Counted from the first letter of the stretch, positions 49,992 through 58,650 are shown. The stretch is DNA of 64,000 bases from an uncultured Flavobacteriaceae bacterium (GCA_947502495.1 CANNAC010000003.1:124001-188000), one strand, 5' to 3'. Notes: generated by a model from the letters alone, not told the origin. Numbers and translations: made by a program.

Positions 49992-51332
49992 ATGACTGTA
50001 TTTATAATTAAAGCCGCTCAGTTATTTTTGAGCCTTTCTATATTAGTTGTTTTGCATGAGCTAGGACATTTTGTTCCTGCAAAACTGTTTAAAACCAAAG
50101 TAGAAAAATTCTACTTATTCTTCGATATTAAATTCTCTTTATTCAAGAAAAAAATTGGCGAAACCGTTTATGGTATTGGTTGGTTGCCGCTTGGAGGTTA
50201 TGTAAAAATAGCTGGGATGATTGATGAGAGTATGGATAAAGAACAAATGGCTAAACCACCACAACCTTGGGAGTTTCGTTCTAAGCCAACATGGCAACGT
50301 TTAATCATTATGCTTGGTGGTGTTTTTATGAACTTCTTATTAGCGTTCTTCCTTTACATGGTAATTTTGTTTGTATGGGGAACAATCTATATTGAGAAAG
50401 ACGATGTAAAGTATGGTTACGGCGTTAGTAAAACGATGGAGAACTATGGTTTTCAACAAGGAGATAAAATTGTGTCTGTAGATGGTGAGCCAATAGAAAA
50501 TTTATCGGAAGATGTTGGGAAATACCTAATGTTTAGAAATATTGAAACGATTAAAGTAGAACATCCTAATGGTGCTCTTGAAGATCTTACAATTCCGGAA
50601 GATATAGGGAAACAACTTTTTGCTGCTGGAGATTTACCTGCTTTCGAACCGCGTTCTCCTTTTCAAGTAGAAGGAATAGAGCCAGGTTTACCTGCCGAAA
50701 AAGCCGGACTTATGGCTAAGGATAAAATTGTAGCTGTAAATGGAAACCCGATAGTTTATTTTTCAGACTTTACCTATCAGTTAAAAAATAGCAAGACAAA
50801 GGACATTGTTTTACAAGTAGACCGTAACAATGCATTAATGGAATTTACTTTAACTCCAACCGAAGATAATAAAGTAGGTATCTCTGTAACTAGAACAGAT
50901 CCTGATTTTATAAAAGTGAACCAAAGAGAATATTCTTTAACAGAAAGTGTTTCTGGAGGAATTAGCAAAGGGTATTGGGAGATAAAAGACTATTTAGCAC
51001 AGTTTCAATATATATTCACTAAAAAGGGAGCATCACAAATTGGAGGATTTGCTGCAATTGGACAAATGTTTCCTGCACAATGGAACTGGCAAGTATTTTG
51101 GAAAATGACAGCTTTCTTGTCTATTATGCTAGGTGTTTTAAATTTATTACCAATTCCAGCATTAGATGGAGGGCATGTAATGTTTTTATTATACGAAATT
51201 ATTTCTGGTAGAAAACCAGGAGATAAATTTATGGAATATGCGCAATTAGTTGGTTTTGTACTGCTTATAGGTTTAGTTCTGTTTGCAAATGGTAACGATG
51301 CATTCAAGGCAATACAAGATTGGTTAAATTAA
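49992..51332 (+). CDS. rseP: Site-2 intramembrane protease (RseP family)
   Basis: A 446-residue zinc protease with the active site VVLHELGHFVPAK in the first helix and PIPALDGGHVM in the last, plus PDZ regions between (GDKIVSVDGEPIENL, KAGLMAKDKIVAVNGNPIV). The family performs regulated intramembrane cleavage, usually of anti-sigma factors. I start at the ATG 49992; an earlier TTG lies within the -7 box TACTTTTG (49960-49967). tRNA-Asn follows. Confidence 0.95.
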   Translation: MTVFIIKAAQLFLSLSILVVLHELGHFVPAKLFKTKVEKFYLFFDIKFSLFKKKIGETVYGIGWLPLGGYVKIAGMIDESMDKEQMAKPPQPWEFRSKPTWQRLIIMLGGVFMNFLLAFFLYMVILFVWGTIYIEKDDVKYGYGVSKTMENYGFQQGDKIVSVDGEPIENLSEDVGKYLMFRNIETIKVEHPNGALEDLTIPEDIGKQLFAAGDLPAFEPRSPFQVEGIEPGLPAEKAGLMAKDKIVAVNGNPIVYFSDFTYQLKNSKTKDIVLQVDRNNALMEFTLTPTEDNKVGISVTRTDPDFIKVNQREYSLTESVSGGISKGYWEIKDYLAQFQYIFTKKGASQIGGFAAIGQMFPAQWNWQVFWKMTAFLSIMLGVLNLLPIPALDGGHVMFLLYEIISGRKPGDKFMEYAQLVGFVLLIGLVLFANGNDAFKAIQDWLN

Positions 51333-51377
51333 TTTAAAATTTTTTTAAAAAAGATTTGTTGTAACTAAAAATAAACA

Positions 51378-51385
51378 TATATTTG
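51378..51385 (+). promoter_or_regulatory. Promoter of tRNA-Asn
   Basis: TATATTTG matches TAnnTTTG. A TTG at 51356-51358 lies 19 bp upstream as the -33 element. The box is 22 bp before the tRNA. Confidence 0.7.
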
Positions 51386-51407
51386 CCCTCGCAAAAGCGA
51401 ATAACAC

Positions 51408-51481
51408 TCCTCTTTAGCTCAGTTGGTTAGAGCATCTGACTGTTAATCAGAGGGTCCTAAGTTCGAGTCTTAGAAGAGGAG
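51408..51481 (+). tRNA. tRNA-Asn (GTT)
   Basis: Complete cloverleaf. The acceptor arm TCCTCTT pairs with AAGAGGA, the D arm is GCTC/GAGC, and the anticodon stem TCTGA/TCAGA encloses loop CTGTTAA with anticodon GTT at 51442-51444. The T arm is CTAAG-TTCGAGT-CTTAG, with discriminator G. CA of the CCA end is encoded at 51482-51483. Confidence 0.97.
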
Positions 51482-51493
51482 CAAGTTAGAATA

Positions 51494-51520
51494 AGCCACT
51501 AGAAATAGTGGCTTTTTTTA
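51494..51520 (+). terminator. Terminator after tRNA-Asn
   Basis: AGCCACTA (51494-51501), GAAA tetraloop, TAGTGGCT (51506-51513), then seven T. It isolates the tRNA from the following signalling cluster. Confidence 0.92.
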
Positions 51521-51586
51521 TGGAGTAAACGCAAAGGAATGTTTTATTAATACTCGTTTAGTAACTAGGCTTTTAGGGTCTGTAAA

Positions 51587-51619
51587 ACCATTCGTCTACA
51601 CTTATTTTCCGCTTATCTA
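51587..51619 (+). promoter_or_regulatory. Candidate LytTR-regulator site 1
   Basis: ACCATTCGTCTACACTTA at 51587 and CGCTTATCTA at 51610, 21 bp apart (half-site starts 51589 and 51610). The next gene's -7 box TAGTTTTG is at 51671-51678, 52 bp on, i.e. 30 plus one 22-bp register. It lies 84 bp before the gene at 51703. Confidence 0.6.
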
Positions 51620-51702
51620 TAGTTGTTCTATGTCTTAAAGTTTTTTTTGAAATTTAGATTCTTGTTTATTTAGTTTTGGTCTAGTTAATTCAAACAAATA
51701 CC

Positions 51703-52032
51703 ATGTTCAAGACAAAAACTCCCTCTTGCTTAATTAGAATAAGCAATTTGTTTTTTAAAAAGAAACAAACATTTAGAATAATTAATAAGAATGCGTTTAA
51801 CCAGTATTCCGTTGAAATGAATGGGAAAAAAAATAGTTTGCAAACAATGGGAATAAATGCATTAAATAAAAACATAAAAAACTTAGAATTTATAAATCAT
51901 TTAGAAATGAATTTACAAGACAAGCAATTAAATAATATGCCTCTTGAATTTTTAACAGATTTAAAAACACTAAAGCAGCATTCTCAATGTAATCTTTTAA
52001 AAGCAATTCATACCATGAATACTTTTGAATAA
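51703..52032 (+). CDS. 109-residue protein of unknown function, preceding the NO-sensing cluster
   Basis: A small, polar, Asn- and Lys-rich protein (MFKTKTPSCLIRISNLFFKKK at the start is slightly hydrophobic) with no family I recognise; NLEFINHLEMNLQDKQLNNM suggests helices. It has its own -7 box (TAGTTTTG, 51671) and one of the four recurring regulatory motifs upstream, which supports a real gene under shared control. No homologue or function is proposed. Confidence 0.5.
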   Translation: MFKTKTPSCLIRISNLFFKKKQTFRIINKNAFNQYSVEMNGKKNSLQTMGINALNKNIKNLEFINHLEMNLQDKQLNNMPLEFLTDLKTLKQHSQCNLLKAIHTMNTFE

Positions 52033-52035
52033 GTA

Positions 52036-52108
52036 TATCTAACTATTTCTAAAAACCACTCGTCGACACTTAATTGCTACTCACCTACACTAAAATTGCG
52101 CTAAACGA
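52036..52108 (+). promoter_or_regulatory. Candidate LytTR-regulator site 2 (four phased half-sites) upstream of the NO-sensing operon
   Basis: TATCTAACTA (52036), CACTCGTCGA (52057), TACTCACCTA (52078) and CGCTAAACGA (52099) start exactly 21 bp apart. The last ends at 52108, 30 bp before the -7 box TACCTTTG at 52138-52145. The operon's first ATG is at 52171. Confidence 0.65.
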
Positions 52109-52170
52109 AATTTTAATACGCCGAGATCCCATTAAAGTACCTTTGGGATAATTAAAACTATACCCTCATT

Positions 52171-52584
52171 ATGAATAAAAAACTTAAAATTCTTCTTATT
52201 GAAGATGATATGATCGAAGTAATGAAGCTGAATAGAACTATTTCAACTTTAAAATTAGATCATAAAATCATTGAAGCCAACAATGGAGAAGAAGCTTTAG
52301 AAATATTAGAACAAAAGGATGACTTACCTGATATTATTTTATTAGATTTAAATATGCCTAAAATTAATGGAATTGAATTTTTAAATATCCTAAAAAAGGA
52401 TAGTGTTTTAAAGTACATTCCAACCATAATTTTATCGACATCTAATAATCAAAAAGATTTGCTGGAATGTTACAAAACAGGCGTCGCAGGTTATGTAATT
52501 AAACCCTTAAAATATGAGGATTACGTTAGTAAAATTGAAAAATTATTAGCATATTGGAGTATTAATGAATTAATCGTAGTTTAA
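52171..52584 (+). CDS. CheY-like response regulator, first gene of the NO-sensing operon
   Basis: A 137-residue single receiver domain with acidic pair EDDMIEV, phospho-acceptor Asp in IILLDLNMPKINGIEF, the conserved Thr/Ser (TIILSTSNN) and Lys (GYVIKPLKY). No output domain is present, so it probably acts by protein contact or as a phosphate sink. It is 4 bp upstream of the H-NOX gene and starts the seven-gene operon 52171-58313. Confidence 0.93.
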   Translation: MNKKLKILLIEDDMIEVMKLNRTISTLKLDHKIIEANNGEEALEILEQKDDLPDIILLDLNMPKINGIEFLNILKKDSVLKYIPTIILSTSNNQKDLLECYKTGVAGYVIKPLKYEDYVSKIEKLLAYWSINELIVV

Positions 52585-52588
52585 AATA

Positions 52589-53128
52589 ATGAAAGGTATC
52601 GTTTTTACAGAGTTTTTAGAATTAGTAGAAGATAAGTTTGGTCTAGAAATGGTAGACAATATTATCACGAGTTCTACATTAGAGTCTGAAGGTGTTTACA
52701 CCGCAGTTGGCACCTATAGTTTTTCCGAAATGCTACAATTATTAGGGCATTTAAGTGAAAACACAGGCATTTCTATAGATAACTTACTATTGGTTTACGC
52801 AGAGCACTTTTTTAGCGTTATTGAAAAAAGTTATCCAGGCCTTTTAGCTACCTATAAAGATCCTATTGAAATGATTTCATCTATAGAAAATCATATTCAT
52901 GTAGAGGTTAGAAAAATTTATCCGGATGCAGAATTACCAACCTTTGAAGTCATAGAAAAAACAGAGAACTCATTGGTGATGATATATAAATCTAGTAGGT
53001 CTATGCATCATTTTGGTTTAGGATTAATGAATAAGACATTTGAGCATTTTAATGCAACAGCGACCATAGATTTGCAAAAAATTAAAGAAGATGGAACCGA
53101 AGTTAGATTTGTTATTCATAAAAATTAA
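52589..53128 (+). CDS. H-NOX (haem NO-binding) sensor protein
   Basis: A 179-residue haem-NO/oxygen-binding domain. Start MKGIVFTEFLELVEDKFG; proximal haem His in NHIHVEVRKIYPDA (His 104, by alignment to the T. tengcongensis H-NOX); haem-propionate YxSxR motif in IYKSSRSM (Tyr133-Ser135-Arg137). The distal Tyr of O2-binding H-NOX is replaced by Phe142 (HHFGLGL), so NO selectivity is predicted. Its stop overlaps the start of the next kinase gene (TAATG), which fits the known H-NOX/histidine-kinase pairs. Confidence 0.93.
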   Translation: MKGIVFTEFLELVEDKFGLEMVDNIITSSTLESEGVYTAVGTYSFSEMLQLLGHLSENTGISIDNLLLVYAEHFFSVIEKSYPGLLATYKDPIEMISSIENHIHVEVRKIYPDAELPTFEVIEKTENSLVMIYKSSRSMHHFGLGLMNKTFEHFNATATIDLQKIKEDGTEVRFVIHKN

Positions 53129-55086
53129 TGAGTCAAGATCAAACCGAAATATTACAACGTGCGTTAAAAAGAGAACGAGCTGCCCGAAAAGCAGCCGAAA
53201 AAATTCTGGAAGAGAAATCCAGAGAGTTATACTTTACCACACAAAAGCTAGAACTTCTTCTAGACGAGAAATCGACACAACTAGAAGGTGTTTTTGAAAA
53301 TATTCTAGATGCATACGTCGTTATGGATTTGGAAGGTAACTTCATAAAATTTAACGAAGCAGCAACCAAATTATTTGGGTATGATATAGCTAGAGACCAA
53401 GTAAATGTAATAAACCTTATCTACAAAGAAGATGTTTCTTACGCAATGACCTCTTTCTTAGAATTACAAAACAAAGGTTTTTTTAAAAATTACGAGGCTA
53501 GAGTATATACCAAATCTAAAGAAGTAAAATGGGTGCATATAAATGCAAGTGTAATTTATGATAAAGACAAAATCCCAGTAGCAGCACAAGGTGTCGTTAG
53601 AGATATTACAGAGCAAAAAATATCGGAAGAAAAATTAATAGAATCAGAAAACAGATTAGCTACACTAATCTTAAATTTAGATAGCGGTATAGTTTTAGAA
53701 GACGAAAACCGAGAAATAGTACTCACAAATAATAAATTTTGTGAGCTTTTTAAAATCAATGCAAAACCTACAGATTTGTTAGGTATGGATTGCACAGCCG
53801 CATCCGAACAAAACAAAATATTGTTTAAAGATCCAGAAGGATTTATAGATAGAATGCGCGCTATAGACATCGATAAAAAAACAGTATTGGGTGATGATTT
53901 AGAAATGCTGGATGGTAAAATCCTCGAGCGTAACTATATGCCAATAAAAATAGGAGATAACTATAAAGGCTATTTATGGACCTTTAAAGATGTAACACTA
54001 AATCGTACCTATAGAAAAAGCCTAGAAGCACAAAAGCAAAAATATTATAATATTATTGCAAATATGAATTTAGGAATGGTAGAGCTAAACAACAATGACG
54101 AAATCCTGATGGTAAATCAGAGTTTTGAGAAAATGTCTGGCTATACCGAAGCAGAAGTTATTGGGAAAAATGCAAGAACACTTTTTTCTACAGAAGGCGG
54201 AGAAGAATTGTTAAAAGAAGAAAGAGAGAAACGACAAAAAGGACTATCCAACTCTTACGAAATCAAAGCTGTTTGTAAAACAGGAAAGACGAGACATTGG
54301 TTAGTAAGTGGTGCACCAAACTATAATATAGATGGTGAAATAATTGGGTCTATTGGAATCCATTTAGATATTACAGAAACTAAAAACCTAGAAGTTCAAA
54401 AAGAAAAATTATTAGAAAAACTAGAAAGAAGTAATGACGAATTACAAGAATATGCACACATCGTATCGCATGATCTAAAATCGCCTTTACGTAGTTTACA
54501 TGCTTTAGTCAGTTGGTTAAAAGAAGATAATCAAGGGAAATTGGATACGGTGAGTCTTCAAAATTTCGGACTTATTGAAACCACTTTAGAGAAGATGGAG
54601 CAGCTAATTACAGACGTGTTAAATTACTCTAGTGTAGGTGCTGACAATGCTGTTAAAGTGGATGTAGATTTAAATAGTATGGTTAGCCAATTGATTAGTA
54701 TATTATACATTCCGGAGCATATAGAAATTAAAAGTCTTCATGTATTGCCTAATATACAAGGAGATAAAACAAAGCTGCAACAGCTATTTCAAAACCTAAT
54801 TAGTAATTCTGTTAAGTTTATAGATAAAGAGTGTGGTAGTATTATAATAGATGTAGAAGATTTAAAAAGTCACTACAAGTTTTCAATACAAGATAATGGT
54901 ATTGGTATTGATAAAAAGTATCACGATAAAATATTTAAAATATTCCATTCTTTAAAGAAAAGTAAGGATTCCTCAGGAATTGGATTATCTATCGTTAAGA
55001 AGATTGTCAATTTGCATGACGGAGAAATATGGTTAGATAGCGAACCAAATGTAGGAACTACTTTCTATTTCACATTAAAAAAATAA
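53128..55086 (+). CDS. Multi-PAS cytosolic histidine kinase (H-NOX-associated)
   Basis: A 652-residue soluble kinase. A basic coiled-coil start (RALKRERAARKAAEKILEEK) is followed by three PAS regions (about 50-165, 170-290, 305-425; FNEAATKLFGY, TNNKFCELFKI, VNQSFEKMSGYTEAE). The HisKA box is YAHIVSHDLKSPLRS and the ATPase boxes are LFQNLISNSVKF, QDNGIGIDKKY and SSGIGLSIVKKIV. No membrane segment, so it reads cytosolic signals. The H-NOX gene overlaps it by one base, so H-NOX is its likely partner. Confidence 0.93.
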   Translation: MSQDQTEILQRALKRERAARKAAEKILEEKSRELYFTTQKLELLLDEKSTQLEGVFENILDAYVVMDLEGNFIKFNEAATKLFGYDIARDQVNVINLIYKEDVSYAMTSFLELQNKGFFKNYEARVYTKSKEVKWVHINASVIYDKDKIPVAAQGVVRDITEQKISEEKLIESENRLATLILNLDSGIVLEDENREIVLTNNKFCELFKINAKPTDLLGMDCTAASEQNKILFKDPEGFIDRMRAIDIDKKTVLGDDLEMLDGKILERNYMPIKIGDNYKGYLWTFKDVTLNRTYRKSLEAQKQKYYNIIANMNLGMVELNNNDEILMVNQSFEKMSGYTEAEVIGKNARTLFSTEGGEELLKEEREKRQKGLSNSYEIKAVCKTGKTRHWLVSGAPNYNIDGEIIGSIGIHLDITETKNLEVQKEKLLEKLERSNDELQEYAHIVSHDLKSPLRSLHALVSWLKEDNQGKLDTVSLQNFGLIETTLEKMEQLITDVLNYSSVGADNAVKVDVDLNSMVSQLISILYIPEHIEIKSLHVLPNIQGDKTKLQQLFQNLISNSVKFIDKECGSIIIDVEDLKSHYKFSIQDNGIGIDKKYHDKIFKIFHSLKKSKDSSGIGLSIVKKIVNLHDGEIWLDSEPNVGTTFYFTLKK

Positions 55087-55088
55087 CA

Positions 55089-56222
55089 ATGAAAACAGTA
55101 CAATTAGTAAAACATAAAAATAAAGATTGGGAATACGTAATCGAAAAACAAGAATTAAAAGAACCTTTAGTTATTGTTTTTGGGAATAGATATTTGTTAG
55201 AAGCAGATTCTATTTACGAAGATATTAGATTGTTATTTCCAGATGGACATATTATTTTTGGTTCTGCATGTGCCGAAATTTCATCAGATACCGTAAACGA
55301 AGAAAGTATTACGGTAACCGCGATAGAATTTGAAAAAAGCAACTTCTTAATTAAAACAAGTAATGTTTTAAATGCCGATTTAGACAGTTTTAAAACAGGA
55401 GATAATCTTATTAAGCAATTCCCAAAAGAGGGCTTAAAATACGTCTTTGTAGTGTCAGAAGGCAGCTTTATAAACGGTAGTCAGCTTACCAAAGGGATGA
55501 GTGCTTCTACTGGTGATAATTTAGTAATCACTGGTGGATTATGTGGTGACGATGCACGTTTTGAAAAAACATTAGCGTCTTATAATGAAAACCCTAAAGA
55601 AGGGGAGTTAGTTGCTGTTGGATTTTATGGAGAAACACTAGAAATATCTTTTTCTATTCATGGTGGATGGACACCTTTTGGACCAGAACGTATTGTTACA
55701 AAATCGGAAGGCAACACATTGTATGAATTAGATGGTCAGCCAGCTTTAGATTTATATAAAAAATATTTAGGGGATAAAGCTAAAGATTTACCAGGAGCAG
55801 CCTTATTGTATCCTTTAAATGTAACATCTGCAGATGAAAATCAGTCTATTGTAAGATCTATTTTGAATATTAATGAAGAAGAAAATGCTGTGATTTTAGC
55901 AGGAGATATTAAAGAGAACTCCAAAGTGCAGCTCATGATGACCAATGTAGATAATATTGCAAATGCATCCGAACGCGCTGCAAGACAAGCTTTAGAATAT
56001 AGAACTAACAAACCAGATTTAGCTATACTAGTAAGTTGTATTGGTAGAAAACTAGTACTAGACCAACGTGTAGAAGAAGAAATTGAAGAAGTAATTGATG
56101 TACTAGGAAAAGATACCGTTATCACAGGTTTTTATTCTTACGGAGAAATAGCACCTTTTCATGGAGAAATGGCGTGTCAGTTACATAATCAAACCATGAC
56201 TATAACGCTAATTAGCGAATAA
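55089..56222 (+). CDS. FIST-domain protein (NosP-like)
   Basis: A 377-residue protein with FIST_N (LVIVFGNRYLLEADSIYEDI, IIFGSACAEISSDTVNEESI) and FIST_C (ELDGQPALDLYKKYLGDKAK, AILVSCIGRKLVLDQRVEEE, GFYSYGEIAPFHGEMACQLHN). FIST proteins include NosP, a haem-binding NO sensor acting on a neighbouring kinase. Haem binding by this one is not shown by the sequence. It lies between two histidine kinases, overlapping the second by one base. Confidence 0.9.
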   Translation: MKTVQLVKHKNKDWEYVIEKQELKEPLVIVFGNRYLLEADSIYEDIRLLFPDGHIIFGSACAEISSDTVNEESITVTAIEFEKSNFLIKTSNVLNADLDSFKTGDNLIKQFPKEGLKYVFVVSEGSFINGSQLTKGMSASTGDNLVITGGLCGDDARFEKTLASYNENPKEGELVAVGFYGETLEISFSIHGGWTPFGPERIVTKSEGNTLYELDGQPALDLYKKYLGDKAKDLPGAALLYPLNVTSADENQSIVRSILNINEEENAVILAGDIKENSKVQLMMTNVDNIANASERAARQALEYRTNKPDLAILVSCIGRKLVLDQRVEEEIEEVIDVLGKDTVITGFYSYGEIAPFHGEMACQLHNQTMTITLISE

Positions 56223-57286
56223 TGAATTCATTATTAAAAAGACAAATACGTAAATTTTTAAGTGAAGAATTAAAAAACAATGGAGATTTAACTGCGTTTA
56301 TTAATGCTGTTGACCTTTCCTATAATAATTTTGACGAACAATCTAGCATGATTCAAAGAGCTATGTCTATTAGTTCGGATGAGTTATATAGTGCTAACCG
56401 AAAGCTGCAAAAAGAAGCAGAAGAGCAAAAAGAAGTCATTGATAAATTAAAAGACGTTATCCATACACTAAAGTTTTATAATTTAAAAGAAAACGAAAAT
56501 CTGGAAGAAGTAGAACTAACAGGTTCAGGTTTGGTAGATTTTATTGATAATCAAACCAAAGAGATTATCGAAATGAATAAACAAAGACAATCTCTTTTAA
56601 ATGAATTAGCACATCAAAACCAAGAACTTAGTGATTATGCACATATGGTATCTCACGATTTAAAATCACCATTGCGCAGTATAGATACTTTAACAGCTTG
56701 GTTAACGGAAGATTATAAAGATGCTTTTGATGCTAGTGGTAAAAACACATTACATCTTATTAGAAATAATGTAGAAAAAATGGATACCTTAATTAATGGT
56801 ATTTTAGAGTATTCCACCATTGATAAAAATCAAATGGAGCTTTATGATGTCGATTTAAATAATCTTATAGACAACATCTTGAGTAGTATTAAAATCCCGG
56901 ATCATATTCACATAACAAAAACCAATCTGCCAACAATAAAAGGAGATAAATACAGGCTACAGCAATTGTTTCAAAACCTAATAGGTAATGCTATTAAGTA
57001 TAATGATAAAGCACAAGGAATTATTGAAGTTGGCGTAGAAGATCAAGATAACTATTGGCAATTTTATATAAAAGATAACGGAAAAGGTATAGAAGAAACC
57101 TACTTTGATAAAATTTTCAAAACCTTTGAAAAATTAGAAAACAATCCAGATTCATCAGGAATTGGATTGTCTATTGTAAAAAAAATTGTGGAATTATATG
57201 GTGGGAAAATATGGCTAGAATCACAAGTGCATATTGGAACTACTTTTTATTTCACCTTAAAAAAATCCCCAAATGGAACAACCTAA
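56222..57286 (+). CDS. Cytosolic histidine kinase (FIST-associated)
   Basis: A 354-residue kinase. The first ~140 residues are helical coiled coil (ANRKLQKEAEEQKEVIDKLK) without PAS domains. HisKA YAHMVSHDLKSPLRSIDTLT, then LFQNLIGNAIKYNDK, KDNGKGIEETY and SSGIGLSIVKKIV. Its C-terminal half is very like that of the upstream kinase, so the pair probably arose by duplication. It lacks a sensor of its own, so the FIST protein or the coiled coil likely provides input. It overlaps the Hpt gene by 14 bp. Confidence 0.92.
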   Translation: MNSLLKRQIRKFLSEELKNNGDLTAFINAVDLSYNNFDEQSSMIQRAMSISSDELYSANRKLQKEAEEQKEVIDKLKDVIHTLKFYNLKENENLEEVELTGSGLVDFIDNQTKEIIEMNKQRQSLLNELAHQNQELSDYAHMVSHDLKSPLRSIDTLTAWLTEDYKDAFDASGKNTLHLIRNNVEKMDTLINGILEYSTIDKNQMELYDVDLNNLIDNILSSIKIPDHIHITKTNLPTIKGDKYRLQQLFQNLIGNAIKYNDKAQGIIEVGVEDQDNYWQFYIKDNGKGIEETYFDKIFKTFEKLENNPDSSGIGLSIVKKIVELYGGKIWLESQVHIGTTFYFTLKKSPNGTT

Positions 57287-57590
57287 CCAATCCTACATTA
57301 ATAGCTTGTCTGGAGACGACAAAGCTTTCAAACAAAAATTAATTGACGTTATTAAAAAAGAGTTTCCAGAAGAGAAACAGGTGTATTTGGATAACTACAA
57401 TGCTAAAAATTATAAGTTAGCAGCAGATAATGTGCATAAACTTAAACATAAAATTAGTATTTTAGGCCTTGAAAAAGGGTATGAAGTTGCTGTAGCGTAT
57501 GAAAATAATTTATTAGAAGGTTCTATGGACCAGAAAGATTCATTTGAAGCTATACTAATCAATATAACCAAATATCTAGAAGAAATTTAA
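57273..57590 (+). CDS. Hpt phosphotransfer protein
   Basis: A 105-residue helical protein. The phospho-acceptor His is in ADNVHKLKHKISILGLEKGY, the pattern of Hpt domains (HxLK...lG). It would carry phosphate between the kinases and the receivers encoded at both ends of the operon. It overlaps the upstream kinase gene and is 9 bp from the LytTR gene. Confidence 0.85.
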   Translation: MEQPNQSYINSLSGDDKAFKQKLIDVIKKEFPEEKQVYLDNYNAKNYKLAADNVHKLKHKISILGLEKGYEVAVAYENNLLEGSMDQKDSFEAILINITKYLEEI

Positions 57591-57599
57591 ACACAACGT

Positions 57600-58313
57600 A
57601 TGAATTGTATTGTTATTGATGACGAAGCAACAGCTAGAATGATTATTTCTCAATTGTGCTCAAATGTACCAAGTCTTAATGTTTTAGAGGAGTTTCCTAA
57701 TGCAATGCAAGCCATTAAATATTTAAACCAGAAGGAAGTCGATTTAATTTTCTTAGATATACATATGCCCGATTTTACAGGTTTCGACTTTATTGAAACA
57801 CTTAAAAATCCACCAAAAATTGTACTTACAACATCCGATCCTAATTTTGCTATTCAAGCATTTGAATATGATTGTATAGTAGATTATTTAGTAAAACCAA
57901 TAACACAAGAGCGTTTTCAAAAAGCAATTGATAAAGCAGAAGCAAAACAAAGTAAACCCGCTGTAATTGCATCTAAAGCAGAAAAAGTAGAAAGTACTTC
58001 TGGTAACGATTTATATGTAAATATTGATAGACGCTTAATTAAAATTGATATCCCAAGTATTTATTTAGTAGAAGCAAAAGGAGATTACATTCAAGTGAAA
58101 ACCGAAGATAAAAATTATACCGTACATTCTACTTTAAAGAAAATTGAAGACAAACTACCAGATAGTTTGTTTCTAAAGGTGCATAGATCGTATATTATAA
58201 ACATTCAAAAAATAATCGATATTGAGGATAATAGTGTTTTAATTAAAAAAGATGTTATTCCTGTTAGCAGATCGAACAGACCAGAATTAATGAAAAGATT
58301 AAATTTGTTATAA
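57600..58313 (+). CDS. LytTR-family response regulator
   Basis: A 237-residue two-domain regulator. The receiver has acidic pair IDDEATARM, phospho-Asp in LIFLDIHMPDFTGFDF and conserved Lys in DYLVKPITQERF. The C-terminal LytTR DNA-binding domain has YLVEAKGDYIQVKTED, LKKIEDKLPDSLFLKVHRSY and IPVSRSNRPELMKRL. LytTR domains bind 9-10 bp direct repeats spaced about two helical turns apart, the geometry found at four sites in this region. It is last in the operon and the likely output. Confidence 0.95.
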   Translation: MNCIVIDDEATARMIISQLCSNVPSLNVLEEFPNAMQAIKYLNQKEVDLIFLDIHMPDFTGFDFIETLKNPPKIVLTTSDPNFAIQAFEYDCIVDYLVKPITQERFQKAIDKAEAKQSKPAVIASKAEKVESTSGNDLYVNIDRRLIKIDIPSIYLVEAKGDYIQVKTEDKNYTVHSTLKKIEDKLPDSLFLKVHRSYIINIQKIIDIEDNSVLIKKDVIPVSRSNRPELMKRLNLL

Positions 58314-58447
58314 TACTTGTATTACAACGATTTTTTTAAGGCATTCGTCTTAAAGTATTTTTCAAGTCCTATTTAAAACAGCAATAAAATGAATTCCCAT
58401 TATTTTTGAGATGTAATCAGTAAAGGGATTCATTGGTTAGTAAGTTA

Positions 58448-58482
58448 AAGGACAGGAATTAATTTTTCTGTCCTTTTTTTTA
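58448..58482 (+). terminator. Terminator of the NO-sensing operon
   Basis: AAGGACAG (58448-58455) and CTGTCCTT (58468-58475) with a T-run, 135 bp after the LytTR stop. The 489-bp interval 58314-58802 also holds the possible short RNA at 58568-58650 and regulatory site 3. Confidence 0.88.
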
Positions 58483-58567
58483 TAAAAATAATTAGAGATT
58501 TAAAAGTACTCTTGAAGTGTTTAAGTTTGCTTAACCTTTAGTTACCCTATGCTCCAGCACCGCAAAG

Positions 58568-58650
58568 TAGTTTTGTTTTTATAGTTGTCCCTAACAATTA
58601 TGAATGCATCGTTTGAAAAAAGGCATAAGAGCAATCTTTTGCCTTTTTTT
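58568..58650 (+). ncRNA. Possible short transcript (small RNA or mini-ORF) with own promoter and terminator
   Basis: TAGTTTTG (58568-58575) is a -7 box. A hairpin AAAAGGCA (58618-58625) / TGCCTTTT (58640-58647) with T-run gives a terminator about 65 bp on. Inside is a 21-codon frame beginning ATG at 58601 (MNASFEKRHK ...) that runs through the terminator hairpin, so a short RNA is more likely than a peptide. The -33 element is weak. Confidence 0.3.
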
